A DNA stretch of 64,000 nt, from the NCBI GenBank assembly GCA_963565915.1, contig OY751495.1, positions 2,976,001 to 3,040,000 on the forward strand, given 5' to 3'. A program made the translations under genes and the position numbers. The notes beneath the pieces are model-generated. The model worked only from the letters and a program-made list of their open reading frames with translations, had not been told where the DNA came from and did no database searches. The stretch comes from Entoloma clypeatum. Its lineage: Eukaryota; Basidiomycota; Agaricomycetes; Agaricales; Entolomataceae. Shown here in pieces: positions 32,476 to 43,057 of this stretch; position 1 is the stretch's first letter, and each line of letters begins with the position of its first letter.

Positions 32476-34392
32476 TCACAGTTCGAAGTCATAGTCTTGT
32501 AACTTCATCTTCCAGCACCTCTGTTGTTGGTTTAGGTCCTGAGGATGCCAGAAATACTCCAGGTTTTTGTGATTGGTTAAGATCTCGAAACGTTCCTTGG
32601 CTTCAAGTAGATAATGTCGCCAGTCCTTCAGTGCTTCCATGACTGCCAAGAGTTCCTTGTCATATATCTCGTAATTCTGTTCGGCCGCAGACATGGTCCG
32701 CGACAAGAACGCGATAGGATGCCACTTGTCGTCTTGTTTCTGTGAAAGTACCGCTCCAATCGCATAACCCGATGCATCGGTTTCGACCCTGAACTGTCCG
32801 TCCGGTTTGGGCAATGCCAAGACTGGTGCCGTCGTGATTGCCCGTATGAGACCTTCAAATGCTTCTTGCGCCGCTGGTCCCCACGTGAATGCTGCATTTC
32901 CCGTAAGTGTTGTGAGTGGCTTTGTGATGTTTGAGTATCCTTCAATGAAGTGTCGATAAAAATTGGCAAATCCCAGGAACCTCTGGACTTCCTTTTTTGA
33001 TGTGGGTACTCGCCAGTTCCGGATTGTGTCCACCTTTTCAGTTTCCATCTCAACACATCCTTCTCCAACGACATATGCCAATATGGGGCATTTCGTTACT
33101 TCCCAAAGACACTTCTTCTCCTTTAGGAACAGGTCATTGTCTGACAGAATCTGCAAGATCTCTTCGGTGTTCCGGGCGAGTTCTTCCTTGGTTTTACCAA
33201 TAACCACTATGTCATCCATGTAAATCACACAGATGCGCCGACGGATCTGATCCCTGAATAGGCTGGCCATCATCCGAGAGAACGTTCCCGGGGAGTTGCA
33301 GAGACCGAAAAACATGACCAATGGTTCAAACAATCCTCGGCTGGTCAGGAAGGCGGCTTTCCATTCGTCACCCTTCTTGATCCGCACGTTATTGTATCCC
33401 CACATGATGTCCATTTTGTTGAAGTAGACTGCGTCCTTCAATACATCCAAGAGGTCGTTGATGCGTGGGAGTGGGAATTTGTCCTTAACCGTGAATTTAT
33501 TGACCGTGCGATAATCCTGTACCAATTGTTTGGAACTGTCTTTCTTGTTAATGAAGAAGCAGGGTGATGCATAAGGGGATTTGGATGGTCGGATCTTTCC
33601 GGTTGCCAGGCCTTCATCGATGAATTCGTCCAGTTCTTCTTGCTCCTTTGGTGCGTCCGGTGTAAGTTCAATGCTGTGGTCCCATTCTCTTTCCTTTGGG
33701 ATCTTGTCAAAGTTTTCTTTTTCAAAGAGATGGGCAAAATGTTCAACATATGAGGGTCGTTTGGTTGTGGGAGGTGGTGTGGGAGTGACTGCTTCCAATA
33801 TGGGGTCTCCGGGCTTCCATTTCTGATCCGATTTCTTGGGCGCGTCCTTGTCTCGTACTTCCACCATGCGAACCCGATGTTTGCGACCATTAAGGTTAAC
33901 CCTGAAATCCAAGTGTTTGGTTTGACATGTTGATGGGCACCGGTTGAATGTTACAGCGCCGGTCGTCCAATTGATTGTGGGGTTGTGGTGCACCAACCAG
34001 TCATGTCCCAAAAGCATGTCCGTTCTCCCAATGTCCAATACCATTGCTTCCATGGTTTCCTGGTGTGTTCCTAAGTCCAGCTTGACTTCGGCAAGTTTTT
34101 CTGCTTTCTGTTGTCGGTTCGGCGATCCATCCGCATTTAGGATTGATATGGGCTTTATTCCCTGTGTGGGAAGGTTCTGTTCGCATACTATTCTGGGATG
34201 GATACATGTGCGTTCACATCCGCTATCAACCTCGGGTTGAATGGCCTTTGGTCCTCGTCGTGTTTTGATCTGAGCTTGCAGCTTGATCTCTCGTCGTTTC
34301 GGAGGTTTATCTCCCTTGACAATCTTAGTTGACGCAACGTCTCGCTTTGCAGGGATAACATAAGTTATATTGTCTGTAGCTGCACCAGGCAA
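32476..34392 (-). CDS. pol: Element B protease, RT and RNase H
   Basis: A 638-codon frame: retropepsin DSGCERTC at about residue 53 and LLGHDWLVHH; RT with PSKSPYASPCFFINKK, WGYNNVRIKKGDEWK, FFGLCNSPGTFSRMM and catalytic YMDD (about 33210-33221); RNase H with DASGYAIGAVLS and DKELLAVME. It ends at a TGA (32476-32478) where A has TGG (Trp in FELWHVPG). Without that codon pol would be continuous to 30802. The start at 34392 lies 41 bp beyond the gag stop in a different frame, so a programmed shift or reinitiation would be needed. Confidence 0.92.
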   Translation of the reverse strand: MPGAATDNITYVIPAKRDVASTKIVKGDKPPKRREIKLQAQIKTRRGPKAIQPEVDSGCERTCIHPRIVCEQNLPTQGIKPISILNADGSPNRQQKAEKLAEVKLDLGTHQETMEAMVLDIGRTDMLLGHDWLVHHNPTINWTTGAVTFNRCPSTCQTKHLDFRVNLNGRKHRVRMVEVRDKDAPKKSDQKWKPGDPILEAVTPTPPPTTKRPSYVEHFAHLFEKENFDKIPKEREWDHSIELTPDAPKEQEELDEFIDEGLATGKIRPSKSPYASPCFFINKKDSSKQLVQDYRTVNKFTVKDKFPLPRINDLLDVLKDAVYFNKMDIMWGYNNVRIKKGDEWKAAFLTSRGLFEPLVMFFGLCNSPGTFSRMMASLFRDQIRRRICVIYMDDIVVIGKTKEELARNTEEILQILSDNDLFLKEKKCLWEVTKCPILAYVVGEGCVEMETEKVDTIRNWRVPTSKKEVQRFLGFANFYRHFIEGYSNITKPLTTLTGNAAFTWGPAAQEAFEGLIRAITTAPVLALPKPDGQFRVETDASGYAIGAVLSQKQDDKWHPIAFLSRTMSAAEQNYEIYDKELLAVMEALKDWRHYLLEAKERFEILTNHKNLEYFWHPQDLNQQQRCWKMKLQDYDFEL

Positions 34393-34433
34393 GCGAGTTC
34401 GTTTAATGGATAAGGGTCGCGACTTAGCGTCAT

Positions 34434-35632
34434 TTAATCGGACCCTTCGGGAAAATCCTTCTCATTGGTCTCTATGGTGATGGTTTCATCATCATCGGTA
34501 TCTCCATCAGACACCTTCCTAATCTTTCCAGAGTTCTTCTTCGGCTTGCGGCAGGTGCGCGCGATATGTCCTTCTTGGTCACAGTTGAAACACTTACGAC
34601 CATCTTTCTTCTTTGGGGCTTTGCAGTCTTTGGCAAGGTGACCAAAGCGCTGACAGTTGTAGCAACGGGCTACTTCTGCTTTGTCAATCTCCATGGCTTT
34701 GCCTTGACCACCATAAGTGGTGCCCGATCCGGTGCGTGTGTCGCCACCCCCTCGGATGACTAATGCATGTCCCTCCATCTGTCGTCCCTTGTTTCGGATC
34801 TCCTTTGCGTAATCAGTGTACGTCTTGCCATCGCTAGCCACTTGTTCAGAAATTCTGCGGTTGACGTTCTTTTCCAGGATGTATTTCCCAGTTTCTTCGC
34901 CAAGGTTTGACAGCTTCAAGAGCTCTTCGAATTCGTCCAAGAATTCGTCGATGGTGCGTTTCTCCTGTTTCAGGACTTCGAGTCTCGCCTTGGCCGCTGC
35001 CGACTTGTTGGCAATAGAGAATCGCGTAGCGATGTCGTCTGAGAACCCTAACCAGGTGATGTTCTCGCCATCGGTGGCAAGGTCGTCTAACTTGTTGCTG
35101 GCCCAGTGTTTACCGGACCCTTCCATCATGCGGGATAACACCGCAAGAATTTTCTGATCATCGGACAGGCCCTTCTGGAACCTGATGTATAATTTGGTGG
35201 CTTTCCACCACTCATCGAAGGTGTGTCTGTCTTTGAACATCCCAGGATCTTTGATGATCTTGGATGTATCCATTGTTTGTACTGTCGGTGCTTCTGCCAT
35301 GTCTAGAACCTGCGGAGTAGGAGAGGTGTCGGATTGTTGGGATGAAGATGGGGTTCAGGATACAGGTAGGGGTTGAAAATCAGTCCCTGTTCTAGGCGTC
35401 TGTTCGGTATCTGACTGCGTGGAGTCAAAAGTAAATTCGTCAGGGGACTCGTCGGCGGAATTGGTGGCAAAACGTTCAGGGTATTTCCTCTGTAGATCTC
35501 TAAGGAATCTCTGTTCCTGCGCGTCTGTTGGTCGCGAGAAGGGGTCAAGTCTCTCGTTTCGTGCCCAACGGTTGTACTCGGTCTGTTGCTCGTCGGTGGT
35601 GAAGTGGGCGTAGATCTGCTGCTTCGAGTAAG
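34434..35632 (-). pseudogene. gag: Element B Gag with two zinc knuckles
   Basis: The downstream 288 codons (from the internal Met at 35300) are open: capsid-like FDEWWKATKLYIRFQ, GKHWASNKLDDLA, and two CCHC knuckles CYNCQRFGHLAKDC and CFNCDQEGHIARTC. Upstream, the initiator corresponding to MSYSKQQ in A and C is ACG (about 35630-35632) and a TGA at 35355-35357 replaces CGA, so the N-terminal third is lost. It lacks the one-base deletion of A and C. Confidence 0.88.
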
Positions 35633-35680
35633 ACGTGGTGATGTGGCTCTGGGACGTCTCGATGTGAGCGTCCTAATCAA
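35303..35680 (-). pseudogene. ORF0 remnant of element B
   Basis: Homologous to the second half of element C ORF0. The upstream half is closed by a six-base insertion creating a stop (near 35838) and by the same TGA (ORF0 codon 12) that A has. Confidence 0.4.
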
Positions 35681-36083
35681 TCTTCTGATAACGGTTGTCT
35701 GGACACTGATAAACTCTCTGATCTCTGTGATCCGACCTGTCTGAGGTCCTTCTTGAACACGAAAGCTTTCGAGTTCGTTCTGTCGGGCGTTGTAACGCGC
35801 GATCTGGTGTTGCCGAGCAAGATGGATGCTCTCTGCTACTGTATCTCGCCGTGGGGGCGATGCTCGTCGTTGTCTAGTTCTTCGTCAAGCACCTGCTGTA
35901 GGATGCGACGGATCTCCGATTCAATGTACTGCTGGATGAGTGTAAAATCGATACTGTCTCAAGGGCTTAGCTCCTCCTGTCGGGCTTCTGGTGTGCTGAA
36001 TGGGTTACTGGTGAAGTCTTCAAAGAAGCGCGACGTCTTGACTCATCTGGTAGTTGCTCTCTTCACTCTGGGCGAACCTAACG

Positions 36084-36094
36084 AGATTTAGCAA
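36084..36094 (-). other. Self-priming primer-binding site of element B
   Basis: Minus-strand TTGCTAAATCT, two bases beyond the 5' LTR end, exactly complementary to AGATTTAGCAA within the LTR at the expected mRNA 5' end. See the same arrangement in C (60238-60248 with 60323-60333). Confidence 0.75.
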
Positions 36095-36096
36095 CT

Positions 36097-36466
36097 TGTT
36101 ATGCGTAACAAACCGTTCCAAGGTTCGGGCAGAGTATGCAGGAAGATGGAAAGGCGAAGAGCAATGTGATTGCTAAATCTAAGGAATATAGCTATGGTAC
36201 ATGGGGTTTATATAGTACTGACTATGAGCGGTAGCGAATGAGTCAGTAACTGCGGAAGGCAGTGCGCATGAGTAAGGCGACTGCGGAAGGCTATGCACTA
36301 ATGAGTAAGCTGACTGCGGAATGAGTCAGACAGCTGCGGAAAGCGAGTCAGCGCAGGAGCGAAGTATACTAAAGGAAATAAAGTATAATACGATATGTGT
36401 AAGTGGGGGCCGATGAGTAAAAGTGAAAAAGTAAGTGTATACGTCCGTAGTCGTTAGTCCGTAACA
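36097..36466 (-). repeat. 5' LTR of element B (370 bp)
   Basis: Same length as the 3' copy. The eight mismatches (for example 29926 T versus C, 30048 A versus G, 30077 T versus C) are all C-to-T or G-to-A within CpG of the partner. Confidence 0.93.
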
Positions 36467-36471
36467 TGACT

Positions 36472-36654
36472 GCGGAAAGAGTCAGCGTGGGAGCGAAGTA
36501 TACTAAAGGGGATGACGAAGTAATGTAATGAGTCAGACTGGAAATTGAAGGTTGTGAAAGTAGACATTAGACATAGTGAGTTCGTAAGAGGGCGCTGAGT
36601 CGGGCCGATAAGTAAAAGATATGACGTGGTCCTCATACCATAGAGTCCGTAACA
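36472..36654 (-). repeat. 5' LTR of element A, second part
   Basis: Continues the LTR interrupted at 29908 and ends CCGTAACA, followed by the AAATT duplication. Confidence 0.88.
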
Positions 36655-37798
36655 AAATTAGTTGATGGTTACAGGAAGTGGAAAGGTGCTGGCCACATAC
36701 CTACTGCCATTCATGCTGCCATTCAATGGAAGAAAACTGACCCCTTTTTGGAAGATGATATAGAGGATGTCCCTTGGGAACTACTCCACAATGAACCTAG
36801 AGCACCTGTTTCGATTGGAAATGATAACAAAGGAGAAGCCACGTCACCCCCCCTTCCTACCACTCCGAAACGAGGCAAGAGGAAGTCCGATGATGATAAA
36901 GGGCCTGCGGTTCAAGAATTTGATGACCAAGAGCTGCCCAAAAAGAAACGTAAAACTGCTAGTACATGTGACAAATCTCCATGTGAAAGCCTGTTCCAAC
37001 AAACCAGCCCAAGTCCCCGAGGTTGTGTCTGGCAAGGGAACAGTTGTGCATATGATTTGGTTCTCGCTATTCTATTCAATATGTGGGCTGAATCACCTAC
37101 TGCGCGCACTGAACAGTTTATGACATTGAATTCTGACTATCTTGGTTTCTTAGCAGGTGGTTTTTCTGAACAGGGAGACATTCTCGGTGGCCCAGAGAAG
37201 TGTCACGACATCTTGCGCTGTCAGTTGCAGTGCGCCTGGCCACATAGATTTGTATGGGGTGAAGAAACCAGTGTCCATAGTTTACTGGACGTTCTTCTTG
37301 CAACATCATCGTCCATTTACCAAATGCGCTTATTTTGTCCTTCATGCCACCGGGCACGCCACCCAATACTTTGCCAAGATTGTTTCATCAGTTTAACTGG
37401 TAATCATAGATCTATACAGCAATTCATTGGGGGTTGCGATAGCTGAACTGCTTCCAGGTGTCACGTTTGCGGCATCTCTGAAGCTTTGAAAATTGAACCT
37501 CAAGGCATTTCCTGCCATTCTTGCCTTCGACGTACAAAGGCAGTAAAACATATGACTTGATCACCATTTTATTGCATGGTATGATGGCAATAACTGCCAC
37601 TATCTTCTCAGAGGAATTGTATACTACGGTGGCCACCATTTTACAGCTCGCTGGGTTGCTTTAGACGGGACAGTGTGGTTCCATGATGGACTCACCACCG
37701 GTTCCTATTTAACTCACGAGGGTTCTCTTGAGTCAATTGGTGATTTATTTTCATGCCAGGGAAGGGCTGCGACTGCGGTTGTTTATGGTTGCGCATGA
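36655..37798 (+). pseudogene. H1 C-terminus: USP-like cysteine protease domain
   Basis: The frame continues the helicase (LVDGYRKWKGAGHIPTAIH), passes a Lys/Arg-rich nuclear-signal-like linker (about 36870-36960) and enters a domain with GNSCAYDLVLAILF, a Cys box (Cys codon 37045-37047), then CxxC-type zinc pairs (CPSCH...CQDC, CHVCG...CHSC), then GGHHFTARW (His codons 37634-37639) and VWFHDG (Asp 37685-37687). This Cys...His...Asp order and spacing fits ubiquitin-specific proteases. Breaks: TGA at 37444-37446 and a frame change near 37555. The role in transposition is unknown; assignment to the USP fold is inference from motifs. Confidence 0.6.
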
Positions 37799-37813
37799 TG
37801 CATTGGTGGACAA

Positions 37814-37894
37814 GATGGTTGAGGGGATGGAAAGGTAAGGGCATAAGAAACCGCTCTCCCTTCCACAGTATCCGAAGGGGTGATTGACATAAGT
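37814..37894. repeat. 81-bp direct repeat, copy 1
   Basis: Starts GATGGTTGA and ends GATTGACATAAGT; copy 2 of equal length is at 38739-38819. Differences are mostly transitions. The pair brackets 37895-38738. Confidence 0.75.
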
Positions 37895-38961
37895 AGTAGC
37901 ATGGGGTGAAGTGTCCTGGAAGTGAGAAGTCAATCAGTTTCTACAGGTTGCTATAATAGAGTGGACCCCTTCAAGACAAGCACCCCATGGGCGCAACACA
38001 ACATTCACAAAGCATTGGGGAGATTCTAAAGGTGGGGTTACATGGATCACTTTGTTGTAGTGTTGGTCAATTGTTTGGAGCCCAAGATGATCCAAGGATT
38101 ATGGTCGAAGAATACTCTCATAAGAAGCTAGATAAACCATCCTTATCTTATCACCCATTTTACATAACCAGACCAAATTGACTTTACTCACAGCAACGTC
38201 TACTGTTGCATCTGGGACAAAGCTAAGCATACGGGTAGCTACCGATTCAAGTGTGTCATCTCTCCTCTCACTTAACTGCAGCATTGAGGATAGAACACTT
38301 ATCATACAGTCAAGAATATCACATATTGTACGTTTCTATATAACGCACACAACACAGATCTTATCTCATCACCAGATCTTGCAAAGATCTCCTCACACAT
38401 TCTCCAGCCTGAAAGATTCGCCCTTCACCTCAGAACACAGTGAAGAAGGCCATCCCCATTCATTTATTAGAGGTGGTGATGATAACTGGATTGTCAACAT
38501 CGAGATGATGCGCTTCTCCCCACCCCCCCAATACTATGTATTTCCTGGGAATATGTAGATGCATCAGCCGGAAAAGATAAGCTCGTTGGCAAGTAAACGG
38601 TGGCATATCTGACCTCCTAGATCTGTTCCCATCCCATGTCCCTTGTCATCATGTCATCAATGTGATTTTTCAATAGTCCTCAAGTCCTCAGGCTCCGCCT
38701 TCACCAACTTCATCCATGATGAATACACCACCCTTGCCGATGGTTGAAGGGGCGGGAAGGTAAGGGCGTAAGAAACCGCTCTTCCTTTCACAGTATCTGA
38801 AGGGGTGATTGACATAAGTCATGATTCGTTAAATAAGCTTCCCTTACATAGATGTATTGAAGCCGGGGGGTGTGTTTTACTAGGTTTTGTAAGAGAATTT
38901 CATTTACCTATTTTGAGCCTTACACAGATATATAAACCATGCACTATCATGCATTTCAAGA
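37895..38961. other. Intergenic stretch between H1 and the F-box gene
   Basis: No gene is supported. Small frames (for example 38178-38558) lack domains. The second 81-bp repeat copy lies at 38739-38819. A TATATAA word at 38928-38934 sits about 30 bp before the F-box start and could serve as its promoter. Confidence 0.4.
38739..38819. repeat. 81-bp direct repeat, copy 2
   Basis: Partner of 37814-37894; same length and orientation. Confidence 0.75.
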
Positions 38962-40182
38962 ATGCTGAATCTCTCCATGGACATCATACTATATCCCCCT
39001 TCCTCAGTTCGAGCGCACCCTGCACTAGATGGAACTGGCACCACTCTCCCTGTGGAGGTGCTCGAGGAAATCATTCGATTTGTTGGGGTGCTTCCAGATG
39101 GCGACACAGCTCGATTGAGGCTCCTAAGTTCAGCATTATCTTGCCGTCAGTTATCAGCTGTCGCATTGGCTGAGCTTTGGGGAGGATTTCAGTGCTCTCT
39201 TCTTCCTTTGATCAATATTCTTGGCGTAGGTCATGCTGTCGAAAACCCAGGCATCGGCGTAAGTCCCTCAGCAATTTACCCCTCTGCAATCTATTCATCA
39301 GCGTCGCTTTAGTTCGGCTATCCGACCCACATCAGACATGCGCAAAGTTGGGAATTTGACTGCTTATCAGTGGTGAGTTATTTCTCGTCACCTGCAAAAC
39401 GTTGGTTCAAATTATATTCATCCAGGATATTCAATTACCTGTAAACTCTACGAATTACCAGAGATATATGTATTATGCGCGCCACATGAGGCATCTCTGT
39501 ATTGGCCTCACTTCAGCGGGCCGAGAAGCTGTTGCCATTGGTCTCCAAGCTTTTGGCATGGCTATTGCCATCCTGTATTTGGGGATCGTGTCAAATTTTG
39601 CCGAAGTCTTCCTAAGGTTGAAGCGCATCTGATGGATCAGAGGCCCCTGCGAGCCCTGGAAGTTTCAGGGATCAAGGGTGATTGCTCGATTTCATTCATG
39701 CTGCCAGTCCTACCTGCTTTGAGCTATGCACGCTTCGCAGCTGCTAGAGTCGGTCGAAATATCCTTTGAGGAGAACTTCATTATCTGCCCCCGCCAAACC
39801 GAGTATTTCGGAGCTTCGGTTACTCACCTGACTTTGGTGGTTCTCTCGGGTGAAATTGACCAACTGCACCAATGCATCTCTACCCTCCCACCTTTGATGC
39901 ACTTGAAGACCCTTCGCTTGAAGACTTGGGAGTATTGGAACATGGAGGACCTACTGCGCCTATTGAACAACCTTCAACCAGTCATCGCAGCAAATGCAGA
40001 ATCTTGTCAACTCACCACACTTCTGATCATGAACAATATGGGCAATGAATGCCCCACTGTTCTTTATGATCCCATTTCCGTATCTTCAGGGCACTATGCG
40101 CCAGCCATGGCTCCATTGGCAGGTGTTGTTGGACCGTCACTTTCCACGCTCTGTCTCGACCCCTTGATCGACGCGGAAATCC

Positions 40183-40606
40183 TGTAAGGGCGACCTTACA
40201 ATCCAACAACTCCGAAGTGCTCCAAAGCGACTCCGATGTTGGACGACTTGCAAGGGAAATCCAAAGAGAAAGTTTTGAGGATTCCCTTGCAGGCTAGACA
40301 GCTATATAGACGACGAGAATTGGAAATGAGGAGAGGAATGTTGAAATACGACAAAGATTGGGAGTAGGGATGGGAACAGAATATGTAAATCGGAAGTGTG
40401 CATGTGGTGGTATAAATCATTGCTCCGACATGCACTCAAACGCGGAGGATGGGTCGGAAGTGTCGGAGGTCGGAGGTGTCAAAGGATAGATGGAAACAAA
40501 AGGAAACGTAAAGTATAGTAATATAAATAATAGACATACCACAACGGTCGGAGGGTCGGAGGTGTCGGAGGTGTCGGATTGAGGAAATCGGATGGTTGCC
40601 CTTACA
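40183..40606 (-). repeat. 3' LTR of element D (424 bp)
   Basis: TGTAAGGGCG...GTTGCCCTTACA with nine-base inverted ends TGTAAGGGC/GCCCTTACA. The adjacent minus-strand AGAAGGGGGGTAA (40607-40619) is the polypurine tract. Confidence 0.9.
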
Positions 40607-40617
40607 TTACCCCCCTT

Positions 40618-41467
40618 CTAAGGCGCGGCGTCTCGACGCGCAAGGCGAAATGTACAGGACTCGAAGACAGTTGCAGCGATTTGACGCGGAGCTCCCAGGT
40701 GTTGGCGGTAAAATTCCCGGACCAGGCGCGGAGCGTGGACATCCTCCTCCATCTCCCATGAGTTTTCCTCGTAGCCGTACCCCTTCCACTTGACTAGGAA
40801 CTGCAGCTTGCCTCGTTGAAGCCGACTATCCAAGATCATTTCGACTTCATATTCCATTTCTTCTCCGACTGCAGTTGGAGGCAGAGGGATATGGACATCT
40901 TGTCGGAAGGGGCCTTCCGGAGCCAACGACAGTTTTACAACATGGAATATGGGGTGAATGCGAGACATAAGGAGGGAGTTTGAGTTCGTATGCATGTGTT
41001 CCGACAGGTCAGACAACTGGAAACGGGCCTACATATTTTGCAGATCCGAGGGCAGAGAGAGCGGAGTGCATTGGAATGAAGTGTCCACGTTTCCTGACTG
41101 AGTCTACTACTACCATGATAGCATCATACCCATGGGCTTCTGGTAGTTCAGTGATAAAATCAACACTAGTTACCTGCCATCGCTCCAATGGGACTGGGAG
41201 CAGATGGAGTTCACCAGAGGGTGCGGAGCGTCGGACCTTGGTGCGGAGGCAGGGGTCACAAGTTTTGCAATACTGACCAATTAAACGTGCCATGTGGGGC
41301 CACCAATAAGTGCATGGTACCAACTCTAGAGTCTTCCAGCATCCTGGGTGTCCGACCACCGGATTGTCATGGTGTTGCGTGATGATTCGTTGGCGGAGCT
41401 GTGTGTTGTTGGGCACATAAATGCGATCTCGGAAGTACAGTAAACCCTCCGACTGTCGCCATTCCAC
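40618..41467 (-). pseudogene. pol: Element D integrase (core deleted) and chromodomain
   Basis: 41467-41009 has the integrase zinc finger (HHDNPVVGHPG, CDPCLRTK) and the first catalytic Asp region (VDFITELPEAHGYD), but jumps from HSALSAL straight to KYVGPFPVV. The second Asp and Glu segments, about 150 residues, are missing. 41016-40618 continues with HPIFHVVKLS and a chromodomain (EYEVEMILDSRLQR...FLVKWKGYG...NSWE). The element cannot integrate with its own enzyme. Confidence 0.85.
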
Positions 41468-41724
41468 TCTGCAGACAGATGCAGCTCCGACTGTCGGAAG
41501 GGATTTGATGACCTCTGCTATGCTATCCTCTAGAAGGCCATCGCGGATGCCCTGTCAGACCTTCCAGAGGACATTGTGCTCCTCACCTTGAGTGGCTACT
41601 CCCCGAGTGGCCTGTATGGCAAACAGCTCCGGTCGGAGTAGGACTATGTCCTTGTTGTCCTGTGAGCCATCTCCATGGTCCACCTGACGCGACAGTGCGT
41701 CGGACTTCCCCTCAACTTGCCCGG

Positions 41725-43000
41725 TCAATGGTGCATCTTGAAATCAAAATGTGCTAGGTATAGAGACCACCGTGCTTGTCGCTGATTGAGCTTCTGGGCA
41801 GTCATGTAGTATTCGAGGTTTTTGTGATTGGTCCAAATTTCCACCGTCTTCTCCACTCCTTCAAGGAAATGTCGCCATTCCTCCAGCGCGCGGATTACAG
41901 CCAGCATCTCCTTGTCGTGAATTTCGTAGTTGCATTCCACTGGGCTAAGGCTTTTGGAATAAAACATGACAGGGTGCCATTTACCATCCTCCAACGGTTG
42001 GGACAGTACCGCTCCAGTCGCAAAGTCGGAGCTATCCGCTTCGACTCGCCACTCCTTGCTGGGGTCAGGGGGGACAAGTATCGGAGCGGAGGTGATCCTC
42101 TGCTTCAGACCTCTGAAGGCCCCCGCTTCCTTGTCACCCCAGGACCATACACAGCCCTTGGTTGTGAGTCGGAACAGAGGACGTGCGATGTCGGAGAACC
42201 CTTGGATGAAACGACAATAGAAGTTAGTGAATCCAAGGAAGGACTGTACCTCCTGCACGTTAGTCAGAGTCAGCCACTCCGACACTCCAGCGACCTTGAC
42301 GGGGTCCATTTCCACATGTCCTTTCTCAATAATAAGGCCAAGGTATTCAATCCGTGTCTGTTCGAATTCACACTTCTCCGGTTTGAGATACAATCCGTGT
42401 TGTCGGAGCCGTTCTAATACTATGCATGTGATCCTCCGATGCTCCGACAGGTCCGATGTAAAGATGAGAATATCATCAAGATAAACACATACGCCACCTT
42501 CAGTAATAAGATCTTGTAGGATATCGTTCATCATAGTCTGAAAGGTTGAAGGACTATTAGTGAGTCCGAAGAACATTACAAGGGGTTCGAAGAGGCCCTG
42601 ATTTGTCCAAAAGGCCACTTTTCATTCATCTCCGGGCTTGATTCAGACATTATTGTAGCCCCATCGGATATCGAGCTTGGTGAAGTATTGAGCATTCTGG
42701 AGTTTGTTGACTAGTTTGGAGATGAGCGGAAGAGGGTACTTGTTTTTGATAGTCTTGGAATTGAGCGATCGATAATCCTGAACAAGTCAGAGGGAACCGT
42801 CCTTCTTCTTGATGAAAAAGACTGGAGAGGCCATCGGAGATTTTGAAGGTCGGATCCGACCAGTGGCCAGATTTTCTTCCAAGAATGCATTGAGTTCCTT
42901 CTGTTCCTTCGGAGCAAGCGGATACACCTTGCAACCTGTCGGAGTTGCGTCAGGGATCAGCTCAATGGCATGGTCCCATACATTGTGAGGTAGTTGACGA
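41725..43000 (-). pseudogene. pol: Element D RT and RNase H
   Basis: The main open piece (42618-41725) has MFFGLTNSPSTFQTMM, catalytic YLDD at about 42480, RNase H with EADSSDFATGAVLS and DKEMLAVIR. Upstream N-terminal RT is in other frames. Stops just before include TGA at 42643-42645 where Arg (NNVRIKPGDEW) is expected, and TGA for Trp nearby. Confidence 0.87.
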
Positions 43001-43057
43001 TGCTCAGACGAATTCCAACGTCGGAGGTAGGGCTCTGATGAAGAGGCGATCTCTGTC

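Larger units (their letters stand above)
29909..36466 (-). mobile_element. Gypsy element B, nested in the 5' LTR of A
   Basis: Two 370-bp LTRs (29909-30278 and 36097-36466) and the 5-bp target duplication TGACT (29904-29908 and 36467-36471). It is the best preserved of the A/B/C family: gag and pol are open except for a lost gag ATG, one TGA in gag and one TGA in pol, and the chromodomain is present. The two LTRs differ at eight positions, all CpG transitions. Confidence 0.95.
23731..36654 (-). mobile_element. Gypsy element A (Tf1/sushi-type chromovirus), hosts element B
   Basis: The LTR pair is 23731-24132 (3' LTR) and 29724-29908 plus 36472-36654 (5' LTR, split by B). The target duplication AAATT is at 23726-23730 and 36655-36659. 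Internal order on the minus strand is ORF0, gag, PR-RT-RNase H-IN, then an extra ORF before the 3' LTR. The chromodomain has been lost by deletion: pol ends at KKKPAPDPII and the next roughly 200 bp seen in B are missing. Several stops make it defective. Confidence 0.92.
21050..37798 (+). mobile_element. Helitron-type element H1 (helicase plus USP-like protease), split by gypsy A
   Basis: Helicase sequence at 21050-23730 continues in frame at 36660 once element A and one copy of its 5-bp duplication are removed: the codons around the join read ...YGSTRSK-LVDGYRKWKG. The 5' part lies beyond the G1 insertion and is not in the window. The termini are not identified. Confidence 0.65.

Noticed and set aside
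39402..39632. Separate 76-codon gene
   Set aside because: It is exon 3 of the F-box gene read from within the preceding intron; the splice sites at 39373 and 39425 explain the join.
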